From CAZTAO01 sp964611645 (GTDB lineage: Bacteria > Armatimonadota > UBA5829), in contig CAZTAO010000005.1 in NCBI GenBank assembly GCA_964611645.1, positions 1-64,000 on the forward strand: a stretch of DNA of 64,000 nt, read 5' to 3'. This document shows positions 43,001 through 50,994 of this stretch, piece after piece (positions within the stretch are counted from its first letter, which is position 1; each line of letters starts with the position of its first letter). The notes beneath the pieces were generated by a model. That model ran no database searches. It was not told where the DNA came from and was given only the letters and a program-made list of their open reading frames with translations. The position numbers and the translations under genes were made by a program.

Positions 43001-43906
43001 GGCAATGCGAGCGCCGTGTGTCCCAACAGCAAGTTCCAGGATCTGTATGTCGGCACGATGGATATGTCAATGACCAAGAACGGCTTCGACGGCGCATACA
43101 TCGACCTCTTCTACCCGTGGAAGTGCGCCAACGCCGCGCACGGGTGCGGGTACGTCGATGAGAGCGGCAGGAGGCAGAGCGAGTACTGCATCTGGTCGAT
43201 GCGCGAGGAAATGAAACGCCTCTATCGAGTCGTCCACTCGCGCAAGAACGGCTACATCATGGGCCACATCTCAGCGAGCTATCTCCCGGCGGTACACGGG
43301 TTCGTGGACACCGCAGTCGATGGAGAGCAGTACCAGACCCACTTCACCGTCGCCAAAGGGGTCGACTATCACGATGTGCTCACGCTCGAGAAGTGCCGGG
43401 CGGAGGTGAGCGGAAGGCAGTGGGGTTGGATACCGATGTGGCTGCCGCAGTTCTGGGTAAAGGTCGCCAGGCCATCAAGCAGGCAGATGCTTTCGCTGAT
43501 AATGCTGCACGACTGCCTTGTATGGCCCGCCTATATGGATTCCGGCGAGTATCACCTAGCCAACGCCACCCTCACTAAGCTGGGCTACGTGAAATCGCAG
43601 TTCATAGGATACTACGACAAGCAGTCACCCGCGAATGCTGATAACTCTGATGTATTCGTTAGCGCATACAAGAATCCGGGCGGGGACTCCAAGCGCGCGA
43701 TACTCTTCGTGACCAATCATGGCCTCACTAAGGGCACGTTCACGATCACCCCGAATGTTCAGGTGCTTGGGCTTGGCTCCGACAACTGGACAGCCTCCGA
43801 GTGCCCGGATATGACTGCTCGCAAACCGCTGGCGCGCAACGGCGCGGGTTTTGAGATAGAGATAGCGGGAAAAGACTTCGCCATTGTGGCTTTGGAGGGC
43901 AGATGA
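40034..43906 (+). CDS. Large secreted DUF6067/GH123-like protein with carbohydrate-binding modules
   Basis: A 1290-residue exported protein. Order: signal sequence (FVVLLCLLAVFTGAPAGA, about 36-55), a CBM4/9-like module opening EYLVNGGFERGL (about 57-210), a CBM9/DOMON-like module (VDGKFSEAEW..., about 232-412), linker beta domains, then a DUF6067 domain (PAPWTPVEVAGNEVRVW, from about 636). The barrel region carries GFDGAYIDLFYPWKC and TAVDGEQYQTHF; GH123-type catalysis would use acidic residues in these. Residues 9-34 derive from a palindromic repeat. The start is uncertain: ATGs at 40016, 40022, 40034 and 40043. The stop overlaps the next gene (ATGA). Confidence 0.82.
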   Translation: MNLMKNISAMLRHALFAEALPGEASGQRASRRIAEPFVVLLCLLAVFTGAPAGAREYLVNGGFERGLVDGVPDGWRVNGAVGLGGTHALVKDASAAHSGEYSLQLTSDPPARPEMALMSPPFDIRQGTYEVKASAKGSGKFTVYLYQYDSAGAFVSSAPFAGEATSDWKDYTWPYSPAADVARVAYALHASGKVYFDDCAFTGIQVSAAPAEDLSKVKHFLTIPAVQKAPVVDGKFSEAEWSKAAATTGFVRNDKMLAASVQPVVYSCYDDKSLYIAIVSPIPSGKTLAANIRGIGGAVWEDDDVELLLQPGPPDGTVFHLLASPAGGFSGFKDERPYNDGLVYKCEMTSDTWVAEFDLSFDALGVSKPADGEVWGVNFCRGWVNPREWTCWSPAVSFTDASKFGRMRFGGSGSYARVVSLGGISAGEVNLSGGVVTSGSPVSFTAGAGPNDLMKKETVDATNIMFVGKSDAEILGAQTQRIETSGSIAFEKKLDQKESRLIWELADASDNFPIQRHSLDIQPLPPLVLTLDCSPKRGDLKALLSTTGLYAPGSPVTGTVSLIDKTGKHPAKLKAVVFDKEKGEAVFALKDIPVGDYAVEATVLGAGGKRAVTAVALFSNAGPVPAAYAKVGYQPEVPAPWTPVEVAGNEVRVWNRSIVFGGNGLPASVVSADQNLLQGPTRLRAYSKGTELAGKEGKLSVKRLSPGAAETKSSVSFPGLMVNARSRTEFDGCIRVDLDVKAAKGGPDSLVLEIPFDKSSTDLIHANILGYEPTWSGSIPSGNGTVWSQDFIPVIWLGNTIAGMCWFAESQRGWGLPASGGSVSQEIVRDGESVTLKIHLARAQFKPGVTHRIVFGLQPTPVKSIPADWRLTRMGAGNPFLEDPLRRDSFIPEPGSKWWGWPEPFSQAEYDQRMADIKSGAIKVRDDMMPFSPKIIDDARELVHGVGARLIWYAPTQELANNSPWFSTYGKDWALTYGVPGREFPDDPWGNASAVCPNSKFQDLYVGTMDMSMTKNGFDGAYIDLFYPWKCANAAHGCGYVDESGRRQSEYCIWSMREEMKRLYRVVHSRKNGYIMGHISASYLPAVHGFVDTAVDGEQYQTHFTVAKGVDYHDVLTLEKCRAEVSGRQWGWIPMWLPQFWVKVARPSSRQMLSLIMLHDCLVWPAYMDSGEYHLANATLTKLGYVKSQFIGYYDKQSPANADNSDVFVSAYKNPGGDSKRAILFVTNHGLTKGTFTITPNVQVLGLGSDNWTASECPDMTARKPLARNGAGFEIEIAGKDFAIVALEGR
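40058..40134. repeat. 77-bp structured repeat inside the signal-peptide region
   Basis: Outer arms GCTATGC/GCATAGC enclose ATGCTTCGGC/GCCGAAGCAT and CGTCGGG/CCCGACG hairpins. A second copy lies at 46915-46985. It is translated in frame at the N-terminus of the 40034 gene. Confidence 0.85.
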
Positions 43907-46878
43907 ACACCGTCACCCGGCAGTTGGGTTTGTGTCTGGCGATATGCGTGTTGGCAGCCTCGTGCGCCTCGGCTCAACTCAAACCTGTGCTGCGGATAAG
44001 TTACGACAACGGTTTCGATGGCGTGGGCATCAAAGGAACAGTGGTTGGGACTGCTGTGGGCAAGCCGGAACTCGTGCCGGGCAGGTCCGGGCTGGTGATG
44101 AAGACCGGCGAGACTACCGGTTACATCGAATATCCGACGGAAGGCATACTGAGCCGCCTCGGAGGAACGGTGGAAATGTGGGTCAGCCCGCTGGACTGGA
44201 AGCACGATGACAAGGTCACACACTTCTTCTTCGATGCCAGCGGAAAGGGGAGCGTGTCTCTTGCTGCATATCCGGCGGCAAACCCCGACTATGAGAGAAA
44301 CCTGCAGGTCACGGCCTCAAACGGCATCTCCGGTGATCAGCCCGCATGGATCACACTGCCTGTCAAGGATTGGGCACAGGACCAATGGCACCACATTGCA
44401 GCTACCTGGTCTGATACCAGCGGGGTCATGTGCTACGTAGATGGCAAACCGGCAGGAGCCTCCCCGGTACTGGTGTCCGGTTCTATGCCGGAAGCCCTCG
44501 GCAAGATCTTCAGCATCGGTGATCACTATGGCAAGCCCGGGGAAGCATCCTCTGTTCTGGTCGATGATGTCCGGATCTATAGCCGCGCGCTGTCCCCGGC
44601 GGATATCGCCGCGCACGCTGCGGGCAACTATGACTTCATTACAAAACTAGACCCCAATGCCGTCACTCTGGACTACGATATCGATGCGAGAACGAATCAG
44701 GCGGTGATACGCTTGGACATCAACGGGGCGGATGTTGACGAGGCAAGCCTCAAAGCAGGCTTCGCCGTTGTGCCCAAGGGTGCGGCATTCCCTGACCAGT
44801 CTCTCGATCTAGCTTTCGCCGCAGGCCAGACTCAAACCACGCTGCCGCTTCCCTACAAGAATCCGGGTCAGTACGATGTGGTCGCTCACATCCAAAATGA
44901 TGGTGCGCCCACCATTGAGAAGCGTACCGATCTGATAATCCCTGCAACACCATGGCTTGGCAGCAAGCTGGGCATGGAGGACAAAGTCCTGCCGCCTTGG
45001 ACGCCGATGAAAGTGGCGAAGTCGAAGTCCGGAACCACCATCAAGTGCTGGGGAAGGAGTTACAGCTTCGGAAAAGGCGCATTCCTGGCGACTCAGATAG
45101 AGTCCGCCGGGGCGAGCCTGTTGTCTCGCCCGGTCTCGCTTGTTATGAAAAGTGGTGGCAGGACTGTGCCGCTGAAGGCACAGCAAGCGCGCGTGTTGTC
45201 CGCTTCCGATACTCGCGTGGAGTTGTCCGGGAACGCAATAGCCGAAATTGGCGAGATGCCCTGCGCTTTCTCCGCGCGCGTCACCACCGAATACGATGGC
45301 CTGGCGCTGTTTGAGATTTCAGCCAAAGACTTGGACAAAGCTGCACTCGATGACGTGACAATCGATATCCCGATCAAAGCTGAGCATGCTCTCTACCGTC
45401 ACCGGTATATGCCTACCTGGGTCGGCAAGTCCGGCAATGTCCCGGAAGGGACAGGCGTGGTCGACAAAGCCCCGTTCTCCCCCCTTGTCTGGTTGGGTGA
45501 CAATGACCGCGGGTTGTTCTGGTTCTGCGAGTCCGACGAGATGTGGCCCAACGGTGGCAGCGACAACGCGATTGAGATTGTGCGCTCGGCGAACGAGATT
45601 GTACTCCGTCTCCACCTGCTAAGCAAAGGCCAGAAGCTGCCGGCCAACTGGAAGTTCGTGTTCGGATTGCAGGCGACACCGGTCAAGGCCGTGCCGAAAG
45701 ACTGGCGCAAGTGGCGGCTGGACTACAACGGGAGCCGATACAGAGTCACCAAAGCCAACGCCAAGGTCCCCTGGCCCGAGGCTATCTTGAAAGACTCCTA
45801 TTCCTTTGGATGGCCGCGCCCCAATGATCCCGCAGCCTGGACGGAATATGTTAAGGGCCTCCATGCCAAAGGCCTCAAGGTCATCCCATACCTCTGCCTG
45901 GCCTGGGTCGACGATGGCACACCCGAGTACAAGTATTTCCACAAGCTCTGGGACCAGGGTCCGTTCGACCCGATAGCCTCGGCGCAGGGCTACAAGAGCC
46001 GGTTCGTGCAGACTTCGCCGTTGGGAAAAGGCTTCTCAGACTTCCTGACTACATCGATGAAAGACTTCCTGGATAGATACGAGATCGACGGGGAGTATCA
46101 CGACATGACGCTGCCGTGGAGTTCCAGCAAGCTAGACACGGGGGTGGGCTATGTGCGCGACGGAAAGGCATATCCGACATTCCCGATTCTCGCGTATCGG
46201 GCCTTGTATCGCCGCAACTACGCGGTGTTGAAGAGTCTTCCTCGAGAGACACTCAGCATGAGCCATATGTCCGGCACCGTGACTGTTCCGATGCTCGCGT
46301 ATGAGGACGCGTATCTTGACGGCGAGCACCTCCGCGACGCCGGGCTGAAGGGCGATTACCTGGACCTCATCACGCTCGACACATTCCGCTGTGAGTATAT
46401 GGGGCGGCAATTTGGGCTGATGCCATTCTTCCTGCCGGAGTTCCGCGGCGAATACGCCGAGCAGGTTGAGCCGACGCGAGGAATGATGGCTCTTCTGATG
46501 ATCCACGATGTCAGCCCTTACTCGCTCTGGTGCAATGTGGATGTTGTTAACGAGGCATTCAAGGGTTTGGATGAGTTCGGCTACGTCGATTCCGACTTCA
46601 TCCCCTACTTCGACCCGACCCCACCTGCGACCACGGACATGAATGATGTGTATGTCAGCGCGTACAAGCGCAAAGACGGTCGGGCGCTGCTGGTGGTCGG
46701 CAATATGTCGAAGGAAGACCGACAGGGGACTGTTAGTATCAACGCCAAGCGGCTTGCACTGCCGCTCATACACGTGGTAAGTTGGCCGGACAAAGAAAAC
46801 ATACCCGCGACCGGGAATACCGTGCAGCTACAAGTCCCGGGCCGCGGATACCGAATGCTCGTGGTGGAGCAGAAGTGA
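43903..46878 (+). CDS. Secreted LamG-DUF6067/GH123-like protein
   Basis: A 991-residue exported protein whose signal peptide ends near CASA|QLKP. A LamG/concanavalin-like domain (about 45-240: GTVEMWVSPLDWKHDDK, WHHIAATWSDTSGVMCYVDGKPAG, VDDVRIYSRALSPADIAAH) precedes a DUF6067 domain (from about 350: PWLGSKLGMEDKVLPPWTPMKV, CWGRSYSFG). Barrel motifs YEIDGEYHDM and AYLDGEHL are candidates for catalytic acids and align with DGEQ in the preceding gene. The ATG overlaps the previous stop as ATGA, with GGAGGG upstream, so both proteins are translationally coupled and probably work on the same glycan. Confidence 0.84.
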   Translation: MNTVTRQLGLCLAICVLAASCASAQLKPVLRISYDNGFDGVGIKGTVVGTAVGKPELVPGRSGLVMKTGETTGYIEYPTEGILSRLGGTVEMWVSPLDWKHDDKVTHFFFDASGKGSVSLAAYPAANPDYERNLQVTASNGISGDQPAWITLPVKDWAQDQWHHIAATWSDTSGVMCYVDGKPAGASPVLVSGSMPEALGKIFSIGDHYGKPGEASSVLVDDVRIYSRALSPADIAAHAAGNYDFITKLDPNAVTLDYDIDARTNQAVIRLDINGADVDEASLKAGFAVVPKGAAFPDQSLDLAFAAGQTQTTLPLPYKNPGQYDVVAHIQNDGAPTIEKRTDLIIPATPWLGSKLGMEDKVLPPWTPMKVAKSKSGTTIKCWGRSYSFGKGAFLATQIESAGASLLSRPVSLVMKSGGRTVPLKAQQARVLSASDTRVELSGNAIAEIGEMPCAFSARVTTEYDGLALFEISAKDLDKAALDDVTIDIPIKAEHALYRHRYMPTWVGKSGNVPEGTGVVDKAPFSPLVWLGDNDRGLFWFCESDEMWPNGGSDNAIEIVRSANEIVLRLHLLSKGQKLPANWKFVFGLQATPVKAVPKDWRKWRLDYNGSRYRVTKANAKVPWPEAILKDSYSFGWPRPNDPAAWTEYVKGLHAKGLKVIPYLCLAWVDDGTPEYKYFHKLWDQGPFDPIASAQGYKSRFVQTSPLGKGFSDFLTTSMKDFLDRYEIDGEYHDMTLPWSSSKLDTGVGYVRDGKAYPTFPILAYRALYRRNYAVLKSLPRETLSMSHMSGTVTVPMLAYEDAYLDGEHLRDAGLKGDYLDLITLDTFRCEYMGRQFGLMPFFLPEFRGEYAEQVEPTRGMMALLMIHDVSPYSLWCNVDVVNEAFKGLDEFGYVDSDFIPYFDPTPPATTDMNDVYVSAYKRKDGRALLVVGNMSKEDRQGTVSINAKRLALPLIHVVSWPDKENIPATGNTVQLQVPGRGYRMLVVEQK

Positions 46879-46914
46879 AGCGGAGAAGCAGAGAGCAGAG
46901 TAGCGGAGAGTTTT

Positions 46915-46985
46915 GCTATGCTTCGGCATGCCTTTTGCGCCGAAGCATTTCCAGGGCGCCGGGGGAAGAAGCTTCCCGACGCATA
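46915..46985. repeat. Second copy of the 77-bp structured repeat
   Basis: ATGCTTCGGC at 46918-46927 pairs with GCCGAAGCAT at 46939-46948, and TATGC/GCATA form the outer arms. It lies between the LamG-DUF6067 and DUF4838 genes. Close to the repeat at 40058. Confidence 0.8.
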
Positions 46986-47011
46986 TTGTCGAAACGAGGA
47001 GGACATCAGTA

Positions 47012-48844
47012 ATGAGACTGGGAACCGTATTATTGGCCGTGGCGCTCATCCTCGCCCTGAACGCAGGCGCGGGCGCGATGGACATTGCCAGGGGAGGGAA
47101 GGCGCAGGTTGCCATAGTGGCCGCTGGCGACGACCTCCCCTCCGTTCAGCACGCTGCTGGGGAACTTGCTATGTTTCTTGGCAAGGTAAGCGGCGGGAAG
47201 TTCGAGGTCGTCAGAAGCGCGGTGGCGGGAAAGGGCAATATCTACGTCGGCCCGAAAGCGGCGAAGATGGTGGATCCTGCTTTCTCGCTTGAGGGGCTTG
47301 GCGATGAGGGGATAGTAATTCGCACCGTCGGCGACAACCTCATCCTGGCAGGCGGGGAGCCTCGCGGGACGCTGTACGCAGTCTACACTTTCCTTGAGGA
47401 CTACGTCGGCTGTCGGTGGTGGACTCCCACCGCGAGCTTTGTGCCAAAGAACAAGAATGTTCAGTTTGGTGACATAAACTTGCGCTACGTCCCGAAGCTG
47501 GAGTATCGCGACACGGACTACGCCGAGGCCACAGAGGCCGACTTCTCCGTGCGCAACAAGTACAACGGCCACGACCACAAGCTCTTCATCGATAACGGTT
47601 TTCACAACGTCCAGCAGGACGCCAGGCGTGGCGGGCGGAAGTACGCTTACGCTAGAAGCGACAAGTGGCAGGCCCACGCGATGTGGACACTGGTCCCGCC
47701 GGAAATCTACTTCAACGACCACCCCGAATGGTTTAGCCTCATCAACGGCAAGCGGTCAGTCGAGATGTACCATTCCGGTCACTGCCTCACCAACGAAGGC
47801 CTGCGTAAGGAAATGACCCAAAACGCCAGGCTGGCGCTCTGGTGGCATCCGTGGGGAACTATGTTGTCTCTCGAACAACCGGACGACGGCGGCCCCCCGG
47901 ACCGCTGCGAGTGCGATAACTGCAAGGCGGTCGAGAATGAAGAGGGCAGCCCGTCGGGCCTGATGCTGCGCTTTGTGAATAGTGTTGCAGAGGACCTCGA
48001 GAAGCAGTTCCCGGATACCCTCTTTACCACCTTTGCGTATCACTACACCCAGAAGCCGCCAAAGATCACCAAGCCGCGCGGCAACGTGGTGGTGCGGCTG
48101 TGCGACATAAGTTGTTCCTTCGCCAAGCCGCTGTCGGACCCGGTCAACAACACATTCGGCAACGACCTCAGGGGCTGGGGCGCTCTCACTGATCGGCTGT
48201 ATATCTGGGACTATGTCTCCAACTTCGGCTATCCTCTTGCCCCGCACCCCAACCTCAAGGTGCTCGGGCCGAACATCAAGTTCCTGGTAGACAATGGCAC
48301 CAGGGGCTACTTCGCCGAAGCCATACCTCTTCCAGGCTCGGAGATGGCTGAACTGCGGAGCTGGGTCCTTGCAAAGCTGATGTGGAATCCTGAACTCGAT
48401 GGCTGGAAGCTGGCCGAGGAGTTCTGCCGTGGTTACTACGGCCCGGCAGGCGAGGACGTGTGGGCGTATCTGAACCTGATGCAGAGCTCCCTGGAGCAGT
48501 CCGACGACTACTTGAGCATCGGTTCGCCTGTCGACGCCAAGTTCCTGTCATTCGACAATCTCTCAAAGGGTTGGGCGATGCTCCAGCAGGCTCAGAGGAA
48601 AGCGGACAGAGACGCCCAACTCAAGAACCGGGTCAGAGCAGAGCAAATGCCTCTGCTGTATGTCTTCCTGATGAGATGGGACGAGCTCAATAAGGCCTGC
48701 GCAGACCAGGGAGGTAAGTGGCCCTTGTCGAGCGACTTCCAGGCTGTCTATAAGGACTTCCGCTCGATAGCAGCCGCTGAGGGCGCCGATATCTCGTTGG
48801 TCTCGCAGACAGCAAAGATGGTTGAGGCGTCGAAGAAGCCGTAG
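47012..48844 (+). CDS. DUF4838 secreted glycosidase-like protein (copy 2)
   Basis: A 610-residue exported protein. Signal peptide MRLGTVLLAVALILALNAGAGA. The N-terminal GH67N-like domain (about 25-140) includes VQHAAGELAMFLGKVSG and RGTLYAVYTFLEDYVGCRWW. DUF4838 follows with the Cys motif RCECDNCKAVE and DYVSNFGYPLAPHPNL. The protein fits a secreted glycosidase acting before import. GAGGAGGA lies before the ATG. It is the last gene before promoter P2. Confidence 0.85.
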   Translation: MRLGTVLLAVALILALNAGAGAMDIARGGKAQVAIVAAGDDLPSVQHAAGELAMFLGKVSGGKFEVVRSAVAGKGNIYVGPKAAKMVDPAFSLEGLGDEGIVIRTVGDNLILAGGEPRGTLYAVYTFLEDYVGCRWWTPTASFVPKNKNVQFGDINLRYVPKLEYRDTDYAEATEADFSVRNKYNGHDHKLFIDNGFHNVQQDARRGGRKYAYARSDKWQAHAMWTLVPPEIYFNDHPEWFSLINGKRSVEMYHSGHCLTNEGLRKEMTQNARLALWWHPWGTMLSLEQPDDGGPPDRCECDNCKAVENEEGSPSGLMLRFVNSVAEDLEKQFPDTLFTTFAYHYTQKPPKITKPRGNVVVRLCDISCSFAKPLSDPVNNTFGNDLRGWGALTDRLYIWDYVSNFGYPLAPHPNLKVLGPNIKFLVDNGTRGYFAEAIPLPGSEMAELRSWVLAKLMWNPELDGWKLAEEFCRGYYGPAGEDVWAYLNLMQSSLEQSDDYLSIGSPVDAKFLSFDNLSKGWAMLQQAQRKADRDAQLKNRVRAEQMPLLYVFLMRWDELNKACADQGGKWPLSSDFQAVYKDFRSIAAAEGADISLVSQTAKMVEASKKP

Positions 48845-49144
48845 GGCGAGCGTGGCTGTGGGGAGTTGAGGCTGGAAGCGTGACTCTTCTGCAGGGCGTG
48901 AAAAAATAGTGGAACCTCGGCGCAAAAAATGCGGTCGTACTGTTGACTATTGTAATGCGGCGATGTAATATCATATATGTTGGTGATAGCTGGCGGGGCA
49001 TGGTTGTTCATCGGATGCGAGAGCTTGTGGCGACCTTTGTTCAAGCGGCTGTTCCATGCTGGAAAAGGCGAACCGAAGAGTTCGGCCCGACCAGGCAAGA
49101 CAGATGAGCAATCGTTGCTCGAACTAATAGAGAGGAAAACAAAG
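48845..49144 (+). other. Promoter P2 and long leader of prepilin 1
   Basis: This gene-free stretch contains promoter P2 (48941-48976) and about 170 nt of transcribed leader. The leader shares short words (TTCATCGG, TTCCATGC) with the leader of prepilin 2. Confidence 0.6.
48941..48976 (+). promoter_or_regulatory. Shared promoter P2 (prepilin 1)
   Basis: TTGACT at 48943-48948 and TAATAT at 48966-48971 are 17 bp apart, in the context TGTTGACTATTGTAAT. The -10 lies 173 bp before the prepilin ATG. Confidence 0.75.
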
Positions 49145-49810
49145 ATGTCCAGATCCAAAAAAGGCTTCACGCTTATCGAACTGCTCGTCGTAATAGCCAT
49201 CATAGCTATTCTGGCGGCCATCCTCTTCCCGGTCTTCGCGAAGGCGCGAGAGAAGGCTCGCCAGACCACTTGTCTCAGCAACCACAAGCAGGTCGGCATT
49301 GCCATTATGCAGTACGCCCAGGACTACGATGAGACGCTGGTCCCTGCGTTTGTGGCTGCGACTGGCACCTACTGGGCCGGCACACTCCAGCCCTACATGA
49401 AGAGCAGACAGGCTCTGACTTGCCCTTCAACCACGACATACTGCTGCGGAAACGTGCCGCTGCAGTGCCCCAGCCACTGGCAGACATACGGTATTTGCAT
49501 CGGAATCAACAACGGTCTCTCCAGCACCGGCGGTTTCGCCTATGCTCTCGGAAAGATCGAGACCCCTGCAAACACGATCCTTCTCGGAGACTGCATAGCC
49601 TTGGTGGGCGCTGTTGACTACGGCCACTTCCTGATCGGCAACCCGAACTCCTACGGCAGCCCGAACTTCGGACTCGACTTCCGACACTCCGAAGGCGCCA
49701 ACATCGGCTTTGTCGATGGTCATGCTAAGTGGATGAAGCTGGGCCAGGTTACCCCGAACAGCTCGCTGTCGGGCGACGATCCTGCATACAGCTTGTGGGA
49801 TATCCTTTAG
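49145..49810 (+). CDS. H-x9-DG (DUF1559) prepilin-like protein 1
   Basis: A 221-residue type II/IV pseudopilin-like protein. The leader is short (MSRSKKG|FTLIE) with the helix FTLIELLVVIAIIAILAAI, then the FPVFAKAREKARQTTCLSNHKQ segment typical of Armatimonadota. The C-terminal domain ends with FRHSEGANIGFVDGHAKWM, the H-x9-DG motif. Several Cys residues (CCGNVPLQC) may form disulfides. The prepilin should be processed and placed on the cell surface; the role is unknown. AGAGG lies about 10 bp before the ATG. Confidence 0.93.
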   Translation: MSRSKKGFTLIELLVVIAIIAILAAILFPVFAKAREKARQTTCLSNHKQVGIAIMQYAQDYDETLVPAFVAATGTYWAGTLQPYMKSRQALTCPSTTTYCCGNVPLQCPSHWQTYGICIGINNGLSSTGGFAYALGKIETPANTILLGDCIALVGAVDYGHFLIGNPNSYGSPNFGLDFRHSEGANIGFVDGHAKWMKLGQVTPNSSLSGDDPAYSLWDIL

Positions 49811-49862
49811 GAATAAGGCGTCCGAAGCCCTAGGGCTGTGGTCGCCGGTAGTAGCGTTTCAT

Positions 49863-49915
49863 GGCGTCCAGTTGATCCAGCCTCAAGGCAAGGGTCGGCT
49901 GGGCGCCTTTTCTTT
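49863..49915 (+). terminator. Rho-independent terminator of prepilin 1
   Basis: GGCGTCCAG pairs with CTGGGCGCC (one G-T pair) around a loop holding GCCTCAAGGC, followed by TTTTCTTT. Confidence 0.85.
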
Positions 49916-49966
49916 GCAGTTATGTATTGCGGCGGCCATATCGGAAGTAGACAATACCTGCGGATC

Positions 49967-50002
49967 TGTTGACTATCGTAATTCCTCGATGTAATATCGT
50001 AT
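49967..50002 (+). promoter_or_regulatory. Shared promoter P3 (prepilin 2)
   Basis: TTGACT at 49969-49974 and TAATAT at 49992-49997, 17 bp apart, in TGTTGACTATCGTAATTCC. The -10 lies 188 bp before the prepilin ATG. Confidence 0.75.
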
Positions 50003-50185
50003 TGGTTGTAGACTGTTGAAGACATAATGGTTGGTACTTTGGCGCATATCTTCATCGGGAGGTAGGGCCTATGGGCAAATGATGTTCGTCAGCTATTCAA
50101 TCGATGGCCGACATTCCATGCATTCGTCGGGCCAGGCAGAAGTAGACAGCAAGCTGTTCCAATCAACAGAGGAGGAATTTGGACA

Positions 50186-50863
50186 ATGTCCGGATCAAGA
50201 AAGTCTACAAAGGGTTTCACACTCATAGAACTGCTCGTCGTCATAGCAATCATTGCTATACTGGCGGCGATCCTGTTCCCTGTCTTCGCGAAGGCGCGGG
50301 AAAAGGCTAGACAGACCAGTTGTCTGAGCAACATCAAGCAGGTCAACATTGCGATCATGCAGTACTGCCAGGACTACAATGAGGTTCTTCCCACCAACTG
50401 GCTGCCGGCGACCGGCCTGTGGTACGCTGGAACGATTCAGCCATACATGAAGAGCAGGCAGGCGATGGCTTGTCCGTCATTCTCGCCGTTCTGTTGCGGA
50501 AACGTTCCGCTTCAGTGTCCGAACCACTGGATGACATACGGGATTTCCTACGGACTTAACGACGGGATCTGCATGGTGAGTTCTTTCTCCTATGCGCTTG
50601 GGAAGATAGAGACCCCAGCGGCCACAATTCTCATCGCTGACGCCTTGAGCGATGTTGGTGGAGCCAACTACGGCAGTCACCTGATCGGATGCCCGACGAA
50701 CTACTGGGGCGCTGCGCACTATGGGGTCGAGTTCCGGCACAGTGAAGGCGCCAACTTTGGTTTTGCAGACGGTCACGCCAAGTGGATGAAGCAGGGTCAG
50801 GTCGCCCCGAATACCGCTCTGGCGGGTAACGACCCTGACTACAGTCTGTGGGATATCTACTAG
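50186..50863 (+). CDS. H-x9-DG (DUF1559) prepilin-like protein 2
   Basis: A 225-residue close paralogue of prepilin 1, sharing the FPVFAKAREKARQTSCLSN segment, CCGNVPLQCP and the tail FRHSEGANFGFADGHAKWMKQGQ. The leader is MSGSRKSTKG|FTLIE. GGAGG precedes the ATG. The similarity of coding region, leader and terminator shows that a whole transcription unit was duplicated. Confidence 0.93.
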   Translation: MSGSRKSTKGFTLIELLVVIAIIAILAAILFPVFAKAREKARQTSCLSNIKQVNIAIMQYCQDYNEVLPTNWLPATGLWYAGTIQPYMKSRQAMACPSFSPFCCGNVPLQCPNHWMTYGISYGLNDGICMVSSFSYALGKIETPAATILIADALSDVGGANYGSHLIGCPTNYWGAAHYGVEFRHSEGANFGFADGHAKWMKQGQVAPNTALAGNDPDYSLWDIY

Positions 50864-50914
50864 GGAAGACGCGTCCGAGGCCTTCGGGCTGAGGTCGCTG
50901 ACAGTCGTTGCGCT

Positions 50915-50966
50915 GCGCCCAGCCATCCGGCCTCAAGGAGCGAATTGGCTGGGCGCTGTTTGTTGT
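50915..50966 (+). terminator. Rho-independent terminator of prepilin 2
   Basis: GCGCCCAGCC pairs perfectly with GGCTGGGCGC around a loop with GCCTCAAGG, followed by TGTTTGTTGT. It is homologous to the terminator of prepilin 1. Confidence 0.85.
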
Positions 50967-50994
50967 ACTACTTACTATCGGGAGAGGACGGAGC

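Larger units (their letters stand above)
49811..50185 (+). other. Terminator, promoter P3 and leader of prepilin 2
   Basis: A 375-bp stretch with a terminator (49863-49915), promoter P3 (49967-50002) and a 188-nt leader. No gene is visible. Confidence 0.6.
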
